A program made the position numbers and the translations under genes. The notes beneath the pieces are model-generated. The model was given only the letters and a program-made list of their open reading frames with translations. It was not told where the DNA came from and did not search any database. This document shows positions 26,961-33,978 of a stretch of 64,000 bases of DNA, piece after piece. The DNA comes from Georgenia daeguensis (GTDB taxonomy: Bacteria > Actinomycetota > Actinomycetes > Actinomycetales > Actinomycetaceae). Each line of letters starts with the position of its first letter. Position 1 is the first letter of the stretch. Where the stretch lies: NCBI RefSeq assembly GCF_039537705.1, contig NZ_BAABBA010000004.1, positions 230,390 to 294,389 of the forward strand, written 5' to 3'.

Positions 26961-27216
26961 TAGTCTTTTCCACTGACCGACCAGGGAGCAGTCCCTGGTG
27001 CGCAAGCGGAGATTCTCCCACCTTGGTCTCGCACCGCCGTCAGGCGGCACAGAGGCCGGGTTCAGGTCGCCGAGGGCTCGCCCTCGGCCGTGCCCGTACG
27101 GGGCCGCCTCTGGCGACCACGTGCGGCACAGACCTCGAGGCCTCCGCGTGCGACCGCACGACGGAGGCCTTCTTCGTCCTACGGCGGTCGCGAGCGACGA
27201 CGTAGAGGAGCACAGC
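26961..27216 (+). promoter_or_regulatory. Structured infC-rpmI-rplT leader with attenuator
   Basis: The 360-bp gap between nadE and infC. A -10 element TAGTCT is at 26961-26966, so the transcript starts near 26973 and has a leader of about 245 nt. Hairpins: 26980-26987/26992-26999 (8 bp, GCAG loop), 27034-27038/27043-27047, 27069-27076/27081-27088 (8 bp, CTCG loop), 27092-27095/27101-27104, and the terminator-like 27138-27170. Helices 27050-27056/27106-27112 and 27065-27071/27112-27118 interleave as A-B-A'-B', so they form a pseudoknot or alternate. Strand A can also pair with the terminator's left arm (27052-27057 with 27139-27144). Translation-factor or L20 feedback control is inferred. Confidence 0.7.
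27138..27170 (+). terminator. infC leader attenuator hairpin
   Basis: AGGCCTCCG (27138-27146) pairs with CGGAGGCCT (27162-27170), continuing as CGTGC (27147-27151) with GCACG (27156-27160) over a GACC loop, with one bulged A at 27161. The pyrimidine-rich TTCTTCGTCCT follows. It lies 46 bp before infC, inside its leader, so it is best explained as a conditional terminator. Confidence 0.7.
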
Positions 27217-27870
27217 ATCAGCGAGCCCCGCATCAACGACCGGATCCGCGTTCCCGAGGTCCGGCTCGTCGGCCCCGCAGGAGAGCAGGTCGGCGTTGTC
27301 CGGGTCGAGGACGCCCTGCGCCTGGCGCAGGAGGCTGACCTCGACCTGGTCGAGGTCGCGCCGGACGCGCACCCGCCCGTCGCCAAGCTCATGGACTTCG
27401 GCAAGTTCAAGTACGAGTCGGCGATCAAGGAGCGCGACGCCCGTCGCAACCAGGCGAACACCGTCCTCAAGGAGATCCGGTTCCGCCTGAAGATCGACCC
27501 GCACGACTACGAGACCAAGAAGGGTCACGTGGTGCGGTTCCTCAAGGGTGGCGACAAGGTCAAGGTCATGATCATGTTCCGCGGCCGCGAGCAGTCCCGT
27601 CCCGAGATGGGCATGCGACTGCTGCAGCGTCTGGCCGAGGACGTCTCCGACCTGGGCTCGGTCGAGTCCTCCCCGCGCCTCGACGGGCGCAACATGACGA
27701 TGGTCATCGGTCCGCACAAGAAGAAGGCCGAGGCCATGGTCGAGCAGCGCAAGAAGCGCGAGGAGGAGCGGGCCGCGAAGAAGGCCGAGCGGCACGAGGG
27801 TGCCGCGACCGCCGACGCCGGCGCTCCGGCCGAGGCTCCCGGGACCGGGACGGCCACCGAGACCGCCTGA
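27217..27870 (+). CDS. infC: InfC, translation initiation factor IF-3, with AUC start codon
   Basis: Binds the 30S subunit and proofreads start codon and initiator tRNA. Conserved sequence begins SEPRINDRIRVPEVRLVGPAGEQVGVV. The only well-placed start is ATC at 27217, six bases after GAGGAG (27205-27210); the nearest upstream in-frame NTG starts would translate the hairpin leader. IF-3 N-domain (residues 1-75) and C-domain (about 85-175: KEIRFRLKIDPHDYETKKGHVVRFLKGGDKVKVMIMFRGREQ, DGRNMTMVIGPHKK) are complete, followed by a basic then Ala-rich tail. Length is 217 residues. Rare AUU/AUC starts let IF-3 repress its own translation in other bacteria. Confidence 0.92.
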   Translation: MSEPRINDRIRVPEVRLVGPAGEQVGVVRVEDALRLAQEADLDLVEVAPDAHPPVAKLMDFGKFKYESAIKERDARRNQANTVLKEIRFRLKIDPHDYETKKGHVVRFLKGGDKVKVMIMFRGREQSRPEMGMRLLQRLAEDVSDLGSVESSPRLDGRNMTMVIGPHKKKAEAMVEQRKKREEERAAKKAERHEGAATADAGAPAEAPGTGTATETA

Positions 27871-27891
27871 CGGTCACGAAACGTGCAAGAC

Positions 27892-27917
27892 GCCCTGGGC
27901 CCCACCGGGTCCAGGGC
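27892..27917 (+). promoter_or_regulatory. Hairpin between infC and rpmI
   Basis: GCCCTGGGCCC (27892-27902) pairs with GGGTCCAGGGC (27907-27917) through 11 pairs including one G-U, with a CACC loop. It lies in the 95-bp infC-rpmI gap, 48 bp before rpmI. There is no U-tract. It could be a processing or L20-binding site; no function is proven. Confidence 0.5.
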
Positions 27918-27965
27918 AGGACAGATCTGTGCCGTCGAGGCGGCGCGGACGACAGAGGGACGGAC

Positions 27966-28160
27966 ATGCCGAAGAACAAGACGCACTCCGGTGCCAAGAA
28001 GCGCTTCCGGGTCACCGGCAGCGGGAAGCTGATGCGCGAGCAGGCCAACAAGCGCCACCTGCTCGAGCACAAGTCGAGCAAGCGGACCCGCCGCCTCTCG
28101 CAGGACCAGGCCGTCGCGCCCGCCGACGTCCGGACGATCAAGAAGCTGCTCGGCAAGTAA
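27966..28160 (+). CDS. rpmI: Ribosomal protein bL35
   Basis: Small basic 50S protein of 64 residues: MPKNKTHSGAKKRFRVTGSGK, KHRHLLEHKSSKRTRRL-type sequence and DVRTIKKLLGK. ATG 27966 is preceded by AGAGGGACGG. It is the second gene of the conserved infC-rpmI-rplT operon. Confidence 0.97.
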   Translation: MPKNKTHSGAKKRFRVTGSGKLMREQANKRHLLEHKSSKRTRRLSQDQAVAPADVRTIKKLLGK

Positions 28161-28188
28161 CGCCGCCCCAAACTGTTAGGAGACTGAC

Positions 28189-28569
28189 GTGGCACGCGTC
28201 AAGCGGGCGGTCAACGCCCAGAAGAAGCGCCGTACGACCCTCGAGCGCGCCAGCGGCTACCGCGGCCAGCGCTCGCGCCTCTACCGCAAGGCGAAGGAGC
28301 AGGTCACTCACTCGATGACCTACTCCTACCGCGACCGTCGCGCCCGCAAGGGTGACTTCCGGCGGCTGTGGATCCAGCGCATCAACGCTGCGGTCCGCGC
28401 GGAGGGCATGACCTACAACCGCTTCGTCCAGGGCCTCAAGGCCGCTGGCGTCGAGGTGGACCGCCGCATGCTCGCCGAGCTGGCCGTGACCGACATCGCC
28501 GCGTTCAACGCGCTTGTCGCCACCGCCCGCGAGGCCCTGCCGGCGGACGTCAACGCCCCGGCTGCCTGA
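28189..28569 (+). CDS. rplT: Ribosomal protein bL20
   Basis: 50S assembly protein of 126 residues that in other bacteria also binds the infC-rpmI-rplT leader as an autorepressor. Conserved ARVKRAVNAQKKRRTTLERASGYRGQRSRLYRKAKEQ, RDRRARKGDFRRLWIQRINAAVR and YNRFVQGLKAAGVEVDRRMLAELA. GTG 28189 has TAGGAG 6-7 bases upstream. It is the last gene of the operon. Confidence 0.97.
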   Translation: MARVKRAVNAQKKRRTTLERASGYRGQRSRLYRKAKEQVTHSMTYSYRDRRARKGDFRRLWIQRINAAVRAEGMTYNRFVQGLKAAGVEVDRRMLAELAVTDIAAFNALVATAREALPADVNAPAA

Positions 28570-28592
28570 GCCGACGGCGCCGCCTGCCCCGG

Positions 28593-28604
28593 CAGGATGA
28601 AGCC
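28593..28604 (+). promoter_or_regulatory. Leaderless promoter of the rRNA methyltransferase gene
   Basis: CAGGAT (28593-28598) is followed by 6 bases and the ATG at 28605, with no Shine-Dalgarno sequence. The hexamer overlaps a small CCTGCC/GGCAGG hairpin that could end the rplT transcript. Confidence 0.5.
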
Positions 28605-29513
28605 ATGACCGAGCGCCCGGACACCGAGCTGACCAACCCCCGCGCCGAGCGGGTACGACGGGTCAGCCGGCTGTCCGGGCGCTCGGCGCGTTCCCGGCAC
28701 CACCAGTTCGTGGTGGAGGGACCGCAGGGGGTGCGCGAGGCCGTCCGTCACGTGCCGGCCCAGGTGCGCGACGTCTACCTGACCGCAGAGGCCGCGGGGC
28801 GCCACCCGGAGATCGTCGAGGCCGCCCTGGCCGGCGGCTGCTACGTCCACACCGCCACGCCCGAGGTCCTCCACGCGATGAGCGAGGACGCCCAGGGCGT
28901 CCTCGCCGTCCTCGACGAGCAGGGTCCGACGACGACCCCCGCCCTCGCCGACCTCCAGGCCCTCCGCGACGGTGCCGGTCCCCGGCTCGTCGCCGTGCTG
29001 GCCCGGGTGAACGACCCGGGGAACGCCGGCGCCGTCATCCGCGCCGCCGACGCCGCGGGCGCGGACGCCGTCGTCCTCGCCGCCGGCAGCGTGGAGCTGA
29101 CCAACCCCAAGGTCGTTCGCTCCACCGCCGGCTCGCTGTTCCACCTGCCGGTGGTCACGGGCCACGACCTGGCGTCCGTGCTGGCGTCGCTGCGCGGCAT
29201 GTCCGGCCCGGTCGTCCTCGCAGCCGACGGCGCGGGGGAGTGGGACCTCGACGACCTGCAGGACCGTGCAGGGCTGCCCGGCCTGCCGGTGGCCGAGGAC
29301 GAGCTGAGCGCGACCGCCCTGGTCGCCCCGGACCTGACCGGGCCGACCGTCTGGGTCTTCGGCAACGAGGCCCACGGTCTCGCCGAGGAGGAGCGCGCCC
29401 TGTGCGACGCCGCCGTGCGAGTGCCGATCCACGGCCTGGCCGAGTCCCTCAACCTCGCCACGGCGGCCACGGTGTGCCTCTACGCGTCCGCGCGGGCGCA
29501 GCGCCGGGCATGA
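28605..29513 (+). CDS. TrmH/SpoU-family RNA 2'-O-methyltransferase
   Basis: SPOUT-fold SAM-dependent RNA methyltransferase of 302 residues. N-terminal substrate-binding domain RVRRVSRLSGRSARSRHHQFVVEGPQGVREAV; catalytic knot motifs VLARVNDPGNAGAVIRAADAAGADAVVLA, NPKVVRSTAGSLFHLPVV, VWVFGNEAHGL and VRVPIHGLAESLNLATAATVCLY. It commonly lies after rplT and before pheS in actinobacteria. Here a transporter/iron block separates it from pheS by 13 kb. The exact RNA target (23S rRNA likely) is not determinable. Confidence 0.9.
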   Translation: MTERPDTELTNPRAERVRRVSRLSGRSARSRHHQFVVEGPQGVREAVRHVPAQVRDVYLTAEAAGRHPEIVEAALAGGCYVHTATPEVLHAMSEDAQGVLAVLDEQGPTTTPALADLQALRDGAGPRLVAVLARVNDPGNAGAVIRAADAAGADAVVLAAGSVELTNPKVVRSTAGSLFHLPVVTGHDLASVLASLRGMSGPVVLAADGAGEWDLDDLQDRAGLPGLPVAEDELSATALVAPDLTGPTVWVFGNEAHGLAEEERALCDAAVRVPIHGLAESLNLATAATVCLYASARAQRRA

Positions 29514-30190
29514 GCCAGGGGTCGGTGCACGCCGGGCCGGGCCACCTGGACGCCCTGCTCGAGCGCGTCCAGCGGGTGCGCGCCGCCGGCGGGCCCGAGC
29601 GGCACGGTCGCGCGCTCATCGGCATCGTCGGGGCGCCCGGCGCCGGGAAGTCCACGCTGGCGTCCCTGCTCGCGGAGGCGCTCGGGAGCGCCGGCACCGC
29701 CTCGGCGGTCGTCGGGATGGACGGGTACCACCTCGCCCAGGCGGAGCTCGAGCGGCTCGGCCGGGCGGACCGCAAGGGAGCGCCCGACACGTTCGACGCC
29801 GACGGCTACGTCGCTCTCGTCCGGCGCATCCGCGTCCAGCGGCCCGATTCGCCGGCGGTCTACGCGCCGCTGTTCGACCGCCACCTCGAGGAACCGATCG
29901 GCAGTGCCGTACCCGTGCCGGCGGACGTCCCCGTGGTCCTCACCGAGGGCAACTACCTGCTTCTCCCGACGGACCCGTGGCAGCGGCTGCGCCGCCTCCT
30001 CGACGAGACCTGGTACGTGTCGGTCGACGAGGACGCGCGGCGGGCCCGGCTGCTCGCCCGCCACCTCGCGCACGGCCGGCCGCCCGAGGTCGCTGAGGCG
30101 TTCGCAGGCGGGTCGGACCAGCGCAACGCCGAGCTGGTGGCGAGCACGCGCCGCCGCGCCGACCTCGTGGTGCACTGGCGGGACGCCTGA
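29510..30190 (+). CDS. Nucleoside/nucleotide kinase family P-loop protein
   Basis: P-loop kinase of 226 residues related to the pantothenate kinase/uridine kinase (FrcK-like) group: Walker A GAPGAGKST at residues 41-49, VVGMDGYHLAQAELERLGRADRKGAPDTFDADGYVALVRRI, YAPLFDRHLEEPIGSAVPV, VVLTEGNYLLL and DETWYVSVDEDARRARLLARHL. Such proteins phosphorylate sugars or nucleosides. The ATG overlaps the methyltransferase stop (ATGA). The substrate is unknown. It converges with an MFS gene with a 20-bp gap. Confidence 0.82.
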   Translation: MSQGSVHAGPGHLDALLERVQRVRAAGGPERHGRALIGIVGAPGAGKSTLASLLAEALGSAGTASAVVGMDGYHLAQAELERLGRADRKGAPDTFDADGYVALVRRIRVQRPDSPAVYAPLFDRHLEEPIGSAVPVPADVPVVLTEGNYLLLPTDPWQRLRRLLDETWYVSVDEDARRARLLARHLAHGRPPEVAEAFAGGSDQRNAELVASTRRRADLVVHWRDA

Positions 30191-30210
30191 CCGCCGGCAG
30201 CGCGGGCTGA

Positions 30211-31425
30211 TCAGGAACCCGGCAGGCCCGTCCGGGAGAACCGCGCGACGACGGCGAGGCACACCCCCGCCAGCACCACCAGGGCCGCCAGCATCGTCAC
30301 GTGGTCGAACCAGCCGGCCAGCAGCGCGAGAACCGTGGGGATCAGGAAGCCGACGTAGCCAAGCGCGTAGAAGACCCCGGTGAGGGCGCCGAGGTCGTCG
30401 GGGCCCGCGATGCGCTGCACCTCCTGGAGTCCGGAGACCAGGTTGATGCCGTACGACGCGCCCAGGACCACCGAGCCCACCATCCCCAGCCACGGGTTCG
30501 CCGTCGCCGCGGTCAGCGTGGTCACCCCGAGCCCCACGACGACGACGCCGAGCGCCACCAGCAGCGCCCGTGCGCTCGCCCGGTCGTCGAGGCGCCGCGC
30601 GAGCGGCTGCACGGCGACCCCGGCCCCGAAGGTCAGGGCGATCAGCAGGGTCGCGTACGCCAGGTCGTGGCCGCCCACCGCCGAGGACAGGACGAGCGGG
30701 ACGACGGCGAAGGAGACCGCGTTGACGCCGAAGACCCACGGTGCGGCCGGGGCGACGACCCGCAGGAAGCGCACCGACCGGGCCGAGCGGGCCGCCATGC
30801 TGCGCGGTGCCGCGCGCCGGGGGCTGAGCAGGGAGGGCTCCGGGAGGCCCCGCAGGACCAGCAGTCCGGGCAGCGTGATCACCAGGTGCAGCAGGTACGG
30901 CAGCACCTCGGGGGCGGGCGCCCACTCGGCCATCGCCGCGGTGAGGACCGGGCCGAGCCCGAACCCCGCCGTGAGCGCGACCGACGACCGCCGGGCGCCG
31001 GCGCCCGGGGCGGCGTGGTCGAACGGCGGGGCGGAGAGCTCCTTGACCCAGCTGGTCGCGGCGGCCATGGCCAGCCCCACCGACACCCCGGTGACGAACC
31101 GCCCGGGGAAGAGCAGCCACAGGCCCAACGGGCCTGCGGCCATGATCGCGGATCCGAGAAGAGCCGTGAGGACGGCCCAGGTGGTGACCGGGCGTCGGCC
31201 GAGCCGGTCCGACGCCGGCCCGCCCAGCAGCAGCGCCGGGACGAGGCCCACGACGTAGACACCCAGGACGGCGTTGACGGTCACCGAGGAGAGCCCGAGC
31301 GCGTCGCGGTAGAGGAGCATCAGCGGCGTGAACTGGTTCCCGCCCCAGCCGACGAGGGTGAGCACCAGCGCCGCCGGCACCCACGGCGCGACGCCGCGCC
31401 GGGAGCTGCCGGGGGCCTGACTCAT
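30211..31425 (-). CDS. MFS transporter
   Basis: Membrane protein of 404 residues with 11-12 hydrophobic segments. The loop 2/3 signature GGPASDRLGRRPVTTWAVL is clear, along with PGRFVTGVSVGLAMAAATSWVKEL. No substrate can be assigned. A -10-like TAACGT lies 7 bases upstream of the ATG on the minus strand (31438-31433) with no Shine-Dalgarno sequence. The PfkB kinase gene ends 10 bp upstream of its start in the same direction, so the two may also be co-transcribed. Confidence 0.85.
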   Translation of the reverse strand: MSQAPGSSRRGVAPWVPAALVLTLVGWGGNQFTPLMLLYRDALGLSSVTVNAVLGVYVVGLVPALLLGGPASDRLGRRPVTTWAVLTALLGSAIMAAGPLGLWLLFPGRFVTGVSVGLAMAAATSWVKELSAPPFDHAAPGAGARRSSVALTAGFGLGPVLTAAMAEWAPAPEVLPYLLHLVITLPGLLVLRGLPEPSLLSPRRAAPRSMAARSARSVRFLRVVAPAAPWVFGVNAVSFAVVPLVLSSAVGGHDLAYATLLIALTFGAGVAVQPLARRLDDRASARALLVALGVVVVGLGVTTLTAATANPWLGMVGSVVLGASYGINLVSGLQEVQRIAGPDDLGALTGVFYALGYVGFLIPTVLALLAGWFDHVTMLAALVVLAGVCLAVVARFSRTGLPGS

Positions 31426-31435
31426 GGGGCGGACG

Positions 31436-32344
31436 TTATCCGCTCCCCCCGGGCGGGGCCGAACGGGTCCGCGCCCCGGCAGCCGCCCACCCGAGCGCCC
31501 CCGGGTGCCGCACCGACCGGCTGGCGACCTCGATGCCCTCCGCGAGGGCGTCCAGCCAGGGCGCGCCGGCCGCGAGGGCCGCGGCGGTCGCGCCGTGCAG
31601 CACGTCCCCGGCGCCGAGCGTGTCCACGACTTCGACGGCTGGCACGGACAGCTGCGTGCGGACGCCGTCGTGCAGCACCGCGACCGGGCCGCCGCCGTGC
31701 GAGCGTGCCACGAGCGCCGGACCGAGGCGGGCCACCGCCCCGAGGACGGCGTCGTCGTCGGGCGTCCCCGCCGCGCGGGTCGGGCCGGGCGGCACGAGGT
31801 CCGCGGAGAGGACCGCGAGGTCGACGTCCGCCAGCAGGGCCTCCAGCCCGTCCTTCCACGAGCCGCCGTCGAGGATCACCGTCGTCCCGCGGGCCCGGGC
31901 GGCCGCGGCCAGCGCGGTCTGCGCGGCGAGCAGGTGACCGTCCACGAGCAGCGCGCCGGCGCCGTCGAGGGCGTCCGGCGGGGGAGCGGCCACCCGGCGC
32001 CCGACGGCGTTGGTCGAGACCACGGCCCGCTCGCCCGTGCCGCGGGTCACCAGGACCGTGGAGAGGGGAGGGGCGCCGTCGTCGGCAAGGTCGAGGACCG
32101 TCACGCCCGCCGCGGCGAGCTCGGCGCGCGCCAGGTCCGAGAGCGTGCCGGTGCCGAGGGCGGTCACGAGCGTCGTCGGCGCCCCCAGGGCGGCGGCGGT
32201 GCGGGCGGCGTTCGCCGCCGGTCCGCCGACCTCGACGGCGAGGGAGGCGGCCACGACCTTCTCGTCAGGTCCGGGCACGCGCTCGACCACCTGCGTGACG
32301 TCGATCGTCGTCAGCCCGCAGCACACCACCCGTCGCGCTCCCAC
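31436..32344 (-). CDS. PfkB-family carbohydrate kinase (ribokinase-like)
   Basis: Sugar or nucleoside kinase of 302 residues. The N-terminal PfkB signature region is VEVGGPAANAARTAAALGAPTTLVTALG and the C-terminal signature VEVVDTLGAGDVLHGATAAALA holds the catalytic Asp of the GAGD motif. ADP-/ATP-ribokinase type fold; the substrate is unknown. The GTG start at 32344 is preceded by CACGAT and 6 bases on the minus strand, another leaderless arrangement. The MFS gene follows after 10 bp and may import the substrate. Confidence 0.85.
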   Translation of the reverse strand: MGARRVVCCGLTTIDVTQVVERVPGPDEKVVAASLAVEVGGPAANAARTAAALGAPTTLVTALGTGTLSDLARAELAAAGVTVLDLADDGAPPLSTVLVTRGTGERAVVSTNAVGRRVAAPPPDALDGAGALLVDGHLLAAQTALAAAARARGTTVILDGGSWKDGLEALLADVDLAVLSADLVPPGPTRAAGTPDDDAVLGAVARLGPALVARSHGGGPVAVLHDGVRTQLSVPAVEVVDTLGAGDVLHGATAAALAAGAPWLDALAEGIEVASRSVRHPGALGWAAAGARTRSAPPGGSG

Positions 32345-32413
32345 GGGCCGATCGTGCCACGTGCGCCGGCCGCCCTCCGCCGTGCGGGCCGGTGCGCGCC
32401 GGGCGGCCGCCGC

Positions 32414-32860
32414 TCAGTGCGGCGCGGGGCGTCCCTGCTGGACGTAGTCCACGAGCTGGTCACGCTCGTCCTGCAGCTCGTCGAGCCGCTGCTTGACGAT
32501 GTCGCCGATGCTGACGATGCCGGCCAGCCGCCCGTCCACCAGGACGGGCAGGTGCCGGACGCGCCGCTCGGTCATCGTGCGCGCGAGGCTCTCGATGTCG
32601 TCAGCGGGTGTGCAGGTGGTGACCTCGGTGGTCATGATCGCCCCCACCTTCTCCTCGAGGGGCGGTGCGGTGGCGCGCCGGAGGTGGATGACCACGTCCC
32701 GCTCGCTGACGATGCCGTCCACCCGCCCCTCCCCGTCCGAGACGACCACCGCGCCGATGCGGTGCTCGGTGAGCAGGTCCAGGAGCTCGGCGACCGTCGC
32801 GTCGCGGCGGATGGTGACCACGCTGTCACCCTTGCGTCGGAGCACGTCGGAGATGCGCAT
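32414..32860 (-). CDS. Two-CBS-domain protein
   Basis: A 148-residue cytoplasmic protein made of two CBS motifs (about residues 8-60, VTIRRDATVAELLDLLTEHRIGAVVVSDGEGRVDGIVSERDVV, and about 75-130, MTTEVTTCTPADDIESLARTMTERRVRHLPVLVDGRLAGIVSIGDIVKQRL). Such stand-alone pairs bind adenine nucleotides and sense energy state; the mycobacterial relative Hrp1 is hypoxia-induced. No catalytic domain is fused. No Shine-Dalgarno sequence is seen before the ATG. A CRP-like half-palindrome (32886-32900) lies upstream. Confidence 0.9.
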   Translation of the reverse strand: MRISDVLRRKGDSVVTIRRDATVAELLDLLTEHRIGAVVVSDGEGRVDGIVSERDVVIHLRRATAPPLEEKVGAIMTTEVTTCTPADDIESLARTMTERRVRHLPVLVDGRLAGIVSIGDIVKQRLDELQDERDQLVDYVQQGRPAPH

Positions 32861-32885
32861 ACCCGAAGGTACTGCCTTTCCGCAA

Positions 32886-32900
32886 TGTGATCCAGGTCAT
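32886..32900. promoter_or_regulatory. CRP/GlxR-like site upstream of the CBS-domain gene
   Basis: TGTGATCCAGGTCAT resembles the TGTGA-N6-TCACA consensus with one arm imperfect. It lies 26 bp upstream of the CBS gene ATG on the minus strand and 69 bp before the siderophore gene. Low information content, so tentative. Confidence 0.3.
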
Positions 32901-32961
32901 GGGCGTTCGAAACCGGTGAGAACCGCCGGGTATTACGGCACTTACGAGTGGCGTTATATGG

Positions 32962-32980
32962 TTAGGCAATGCTTACCTCA
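32962..32980 (+). promoter_or_regulatory. IdeR/DtxR-type iron box over the siderophore-interacting protein start
   Basis: TTAGGCAATGCTTACCTCA matches 14 of 19 positions of the iron-box consensus TTAGGTTAGGCTAACCTAA. It overlaps the -10-like TATGGT (32957-32962) and the ATG at 32969, so a bound Fe-IdeR would block initiation of a leaderless transcript. Confidence 0.65.
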
Positions 32981-33967
32981 GCGACGCGCGTCACGCCGGA
33001 GGTCGTCAAGGACGACCGCCCGGCCTACCGCCCGTTCGCCGTGCGCGTCGCTCGCGTCGCCCGGCTCACGCCGCACTTCACCCGGGTGACGTTCACGGGC
33101 GAGGACCTGCGCTGGTTCGGCACCGACGGCCTCGACCAGCGGGTGAAGCTGGTCCTCCCGGTCGACGGCCGCCTCTGCGACGTCGGCGCCGAGGACCCGG
33201 AGACGCTGCGGGCCGGCACCTGGTACGCCCGCTGGCGCGACCTGCCCGAGGACGAGCGTGGGCCCTTCCGCACCTACACCGTCCGTCACGTCCGCCCCGA
33301 GCTCGGCGAGGTCGACGTCGACATGGTCGTCCACGACGACGGCGGACCGGCCTGCCGGTGGGCGACCGCCGCCGCGCCGGGCGACGAGGTGATCCTCGTC
33401 GGCCCGGACGCCCGTTCGCGCGAGTCGCACATCGGGATCGACTGGGCACCCGGCACCGCGACCGAGCTGCTCCTCGCCGGGGACGAGACCGCCGTCCCCG
33501 CCATCTGCTCCATCCTCGAGACGCTCCCCGCGGGCCGCCGGGCACGCGCGTTCGTCGAGGTCCCCACCGCCGAGGACGTCCTCGACGTGGCACTTCCCGA
33601 GCACGCCGAGATCACCTGGCTGGCCCGCGAGGCCCAGCCGCACGGGGCGCTGCTCGTGCCGGCCGTGCGCCGGTGGATCGACGGCCACGCCCGTGTGGTC
33701 GCCTCCGCGCTGGCGGTCGAGGACCAGCCGCTCGAGGACGTCGACGTCGACCATGAGCTTCTCTGGGACTCCCCGGTCGTGCGCGTGCTGCCGCACGACC
33801 GCTGCGGGCGCGGGGCGCGCTGCGGCAGCGACTTCTACGCCTGGTTCGCGGGCGAGGCGGGCACGGTCAAGTCCCTGCGCCGCCTCCTCGTCTCCGAGGT
33901 GGGCGTGTGCCGCCGCCGGGTCGCGTTCATGGGGTACTGGCGTCTCGGCCGCGCCGAGGCGCAGTAG
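32969..33967 (+). CDS. Siderophore-interacting protein (FAD-dependent ferric-siderophore reductase)
   Basis: SIP/ViuB family, 332 residues, thought to release iron from imported ferric siderophores by reduction in the cytoplasm. N-terminal FAD domain with FTGEDLRWFG, QRVKLVLP, the FRTYTVRHV isoalloxazine motif, and ACRWATAAAPGDEVILVGPDARS; then the NAD(P)H domain LLLAGDETAVPAICSILETLPAG. A cysteine-containing segment HDRCGRGARCGSDFYAWFAGEAGTVKSLRR precedes the C-terminal YWRLGRAEAQ. It opens a five-gene iron operon and is probably iron-repressed. Confidence 0.93.
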   Translation: MLTSATRVTPEVVKDDRPAYRPFAVRVARVARLTPHFTRVTFTGEDLRWFGTDGLDQRVKLVLPVDGRLCDVGAEDPETLRAGTWYARWRDLPEDERGPFRTYTVRHVRPELGEVDVDMVVHDDGGPACRWATAAAPGDEVILVGPDARSRESHIGIDWAPGTATELLLAGDETAVPAICSILETLPAGRRARAFVEVPTAEDVLDVALPEHAEITWLAREAQPHGALLVPAVRRWIDGHARVVASALAVEDQPLEDVDVDHELLWDSPVVRVLPHDRCGRGARCGSDFYAWFAGEAGTVKSLRRLLVSEVGVCRRRVAFMGYWRLGRAEAQ

Positions 33968-33978
33968 GACCCGCGCGG

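Noticed and set aside
26998..27216. GTG or other NTG starts for infC at or after 26998
   Set aside because: They would translate through the hairpin leader with unconserved Pro/Arg/Gly sequence. The ribosome site and conservation point to 27217.
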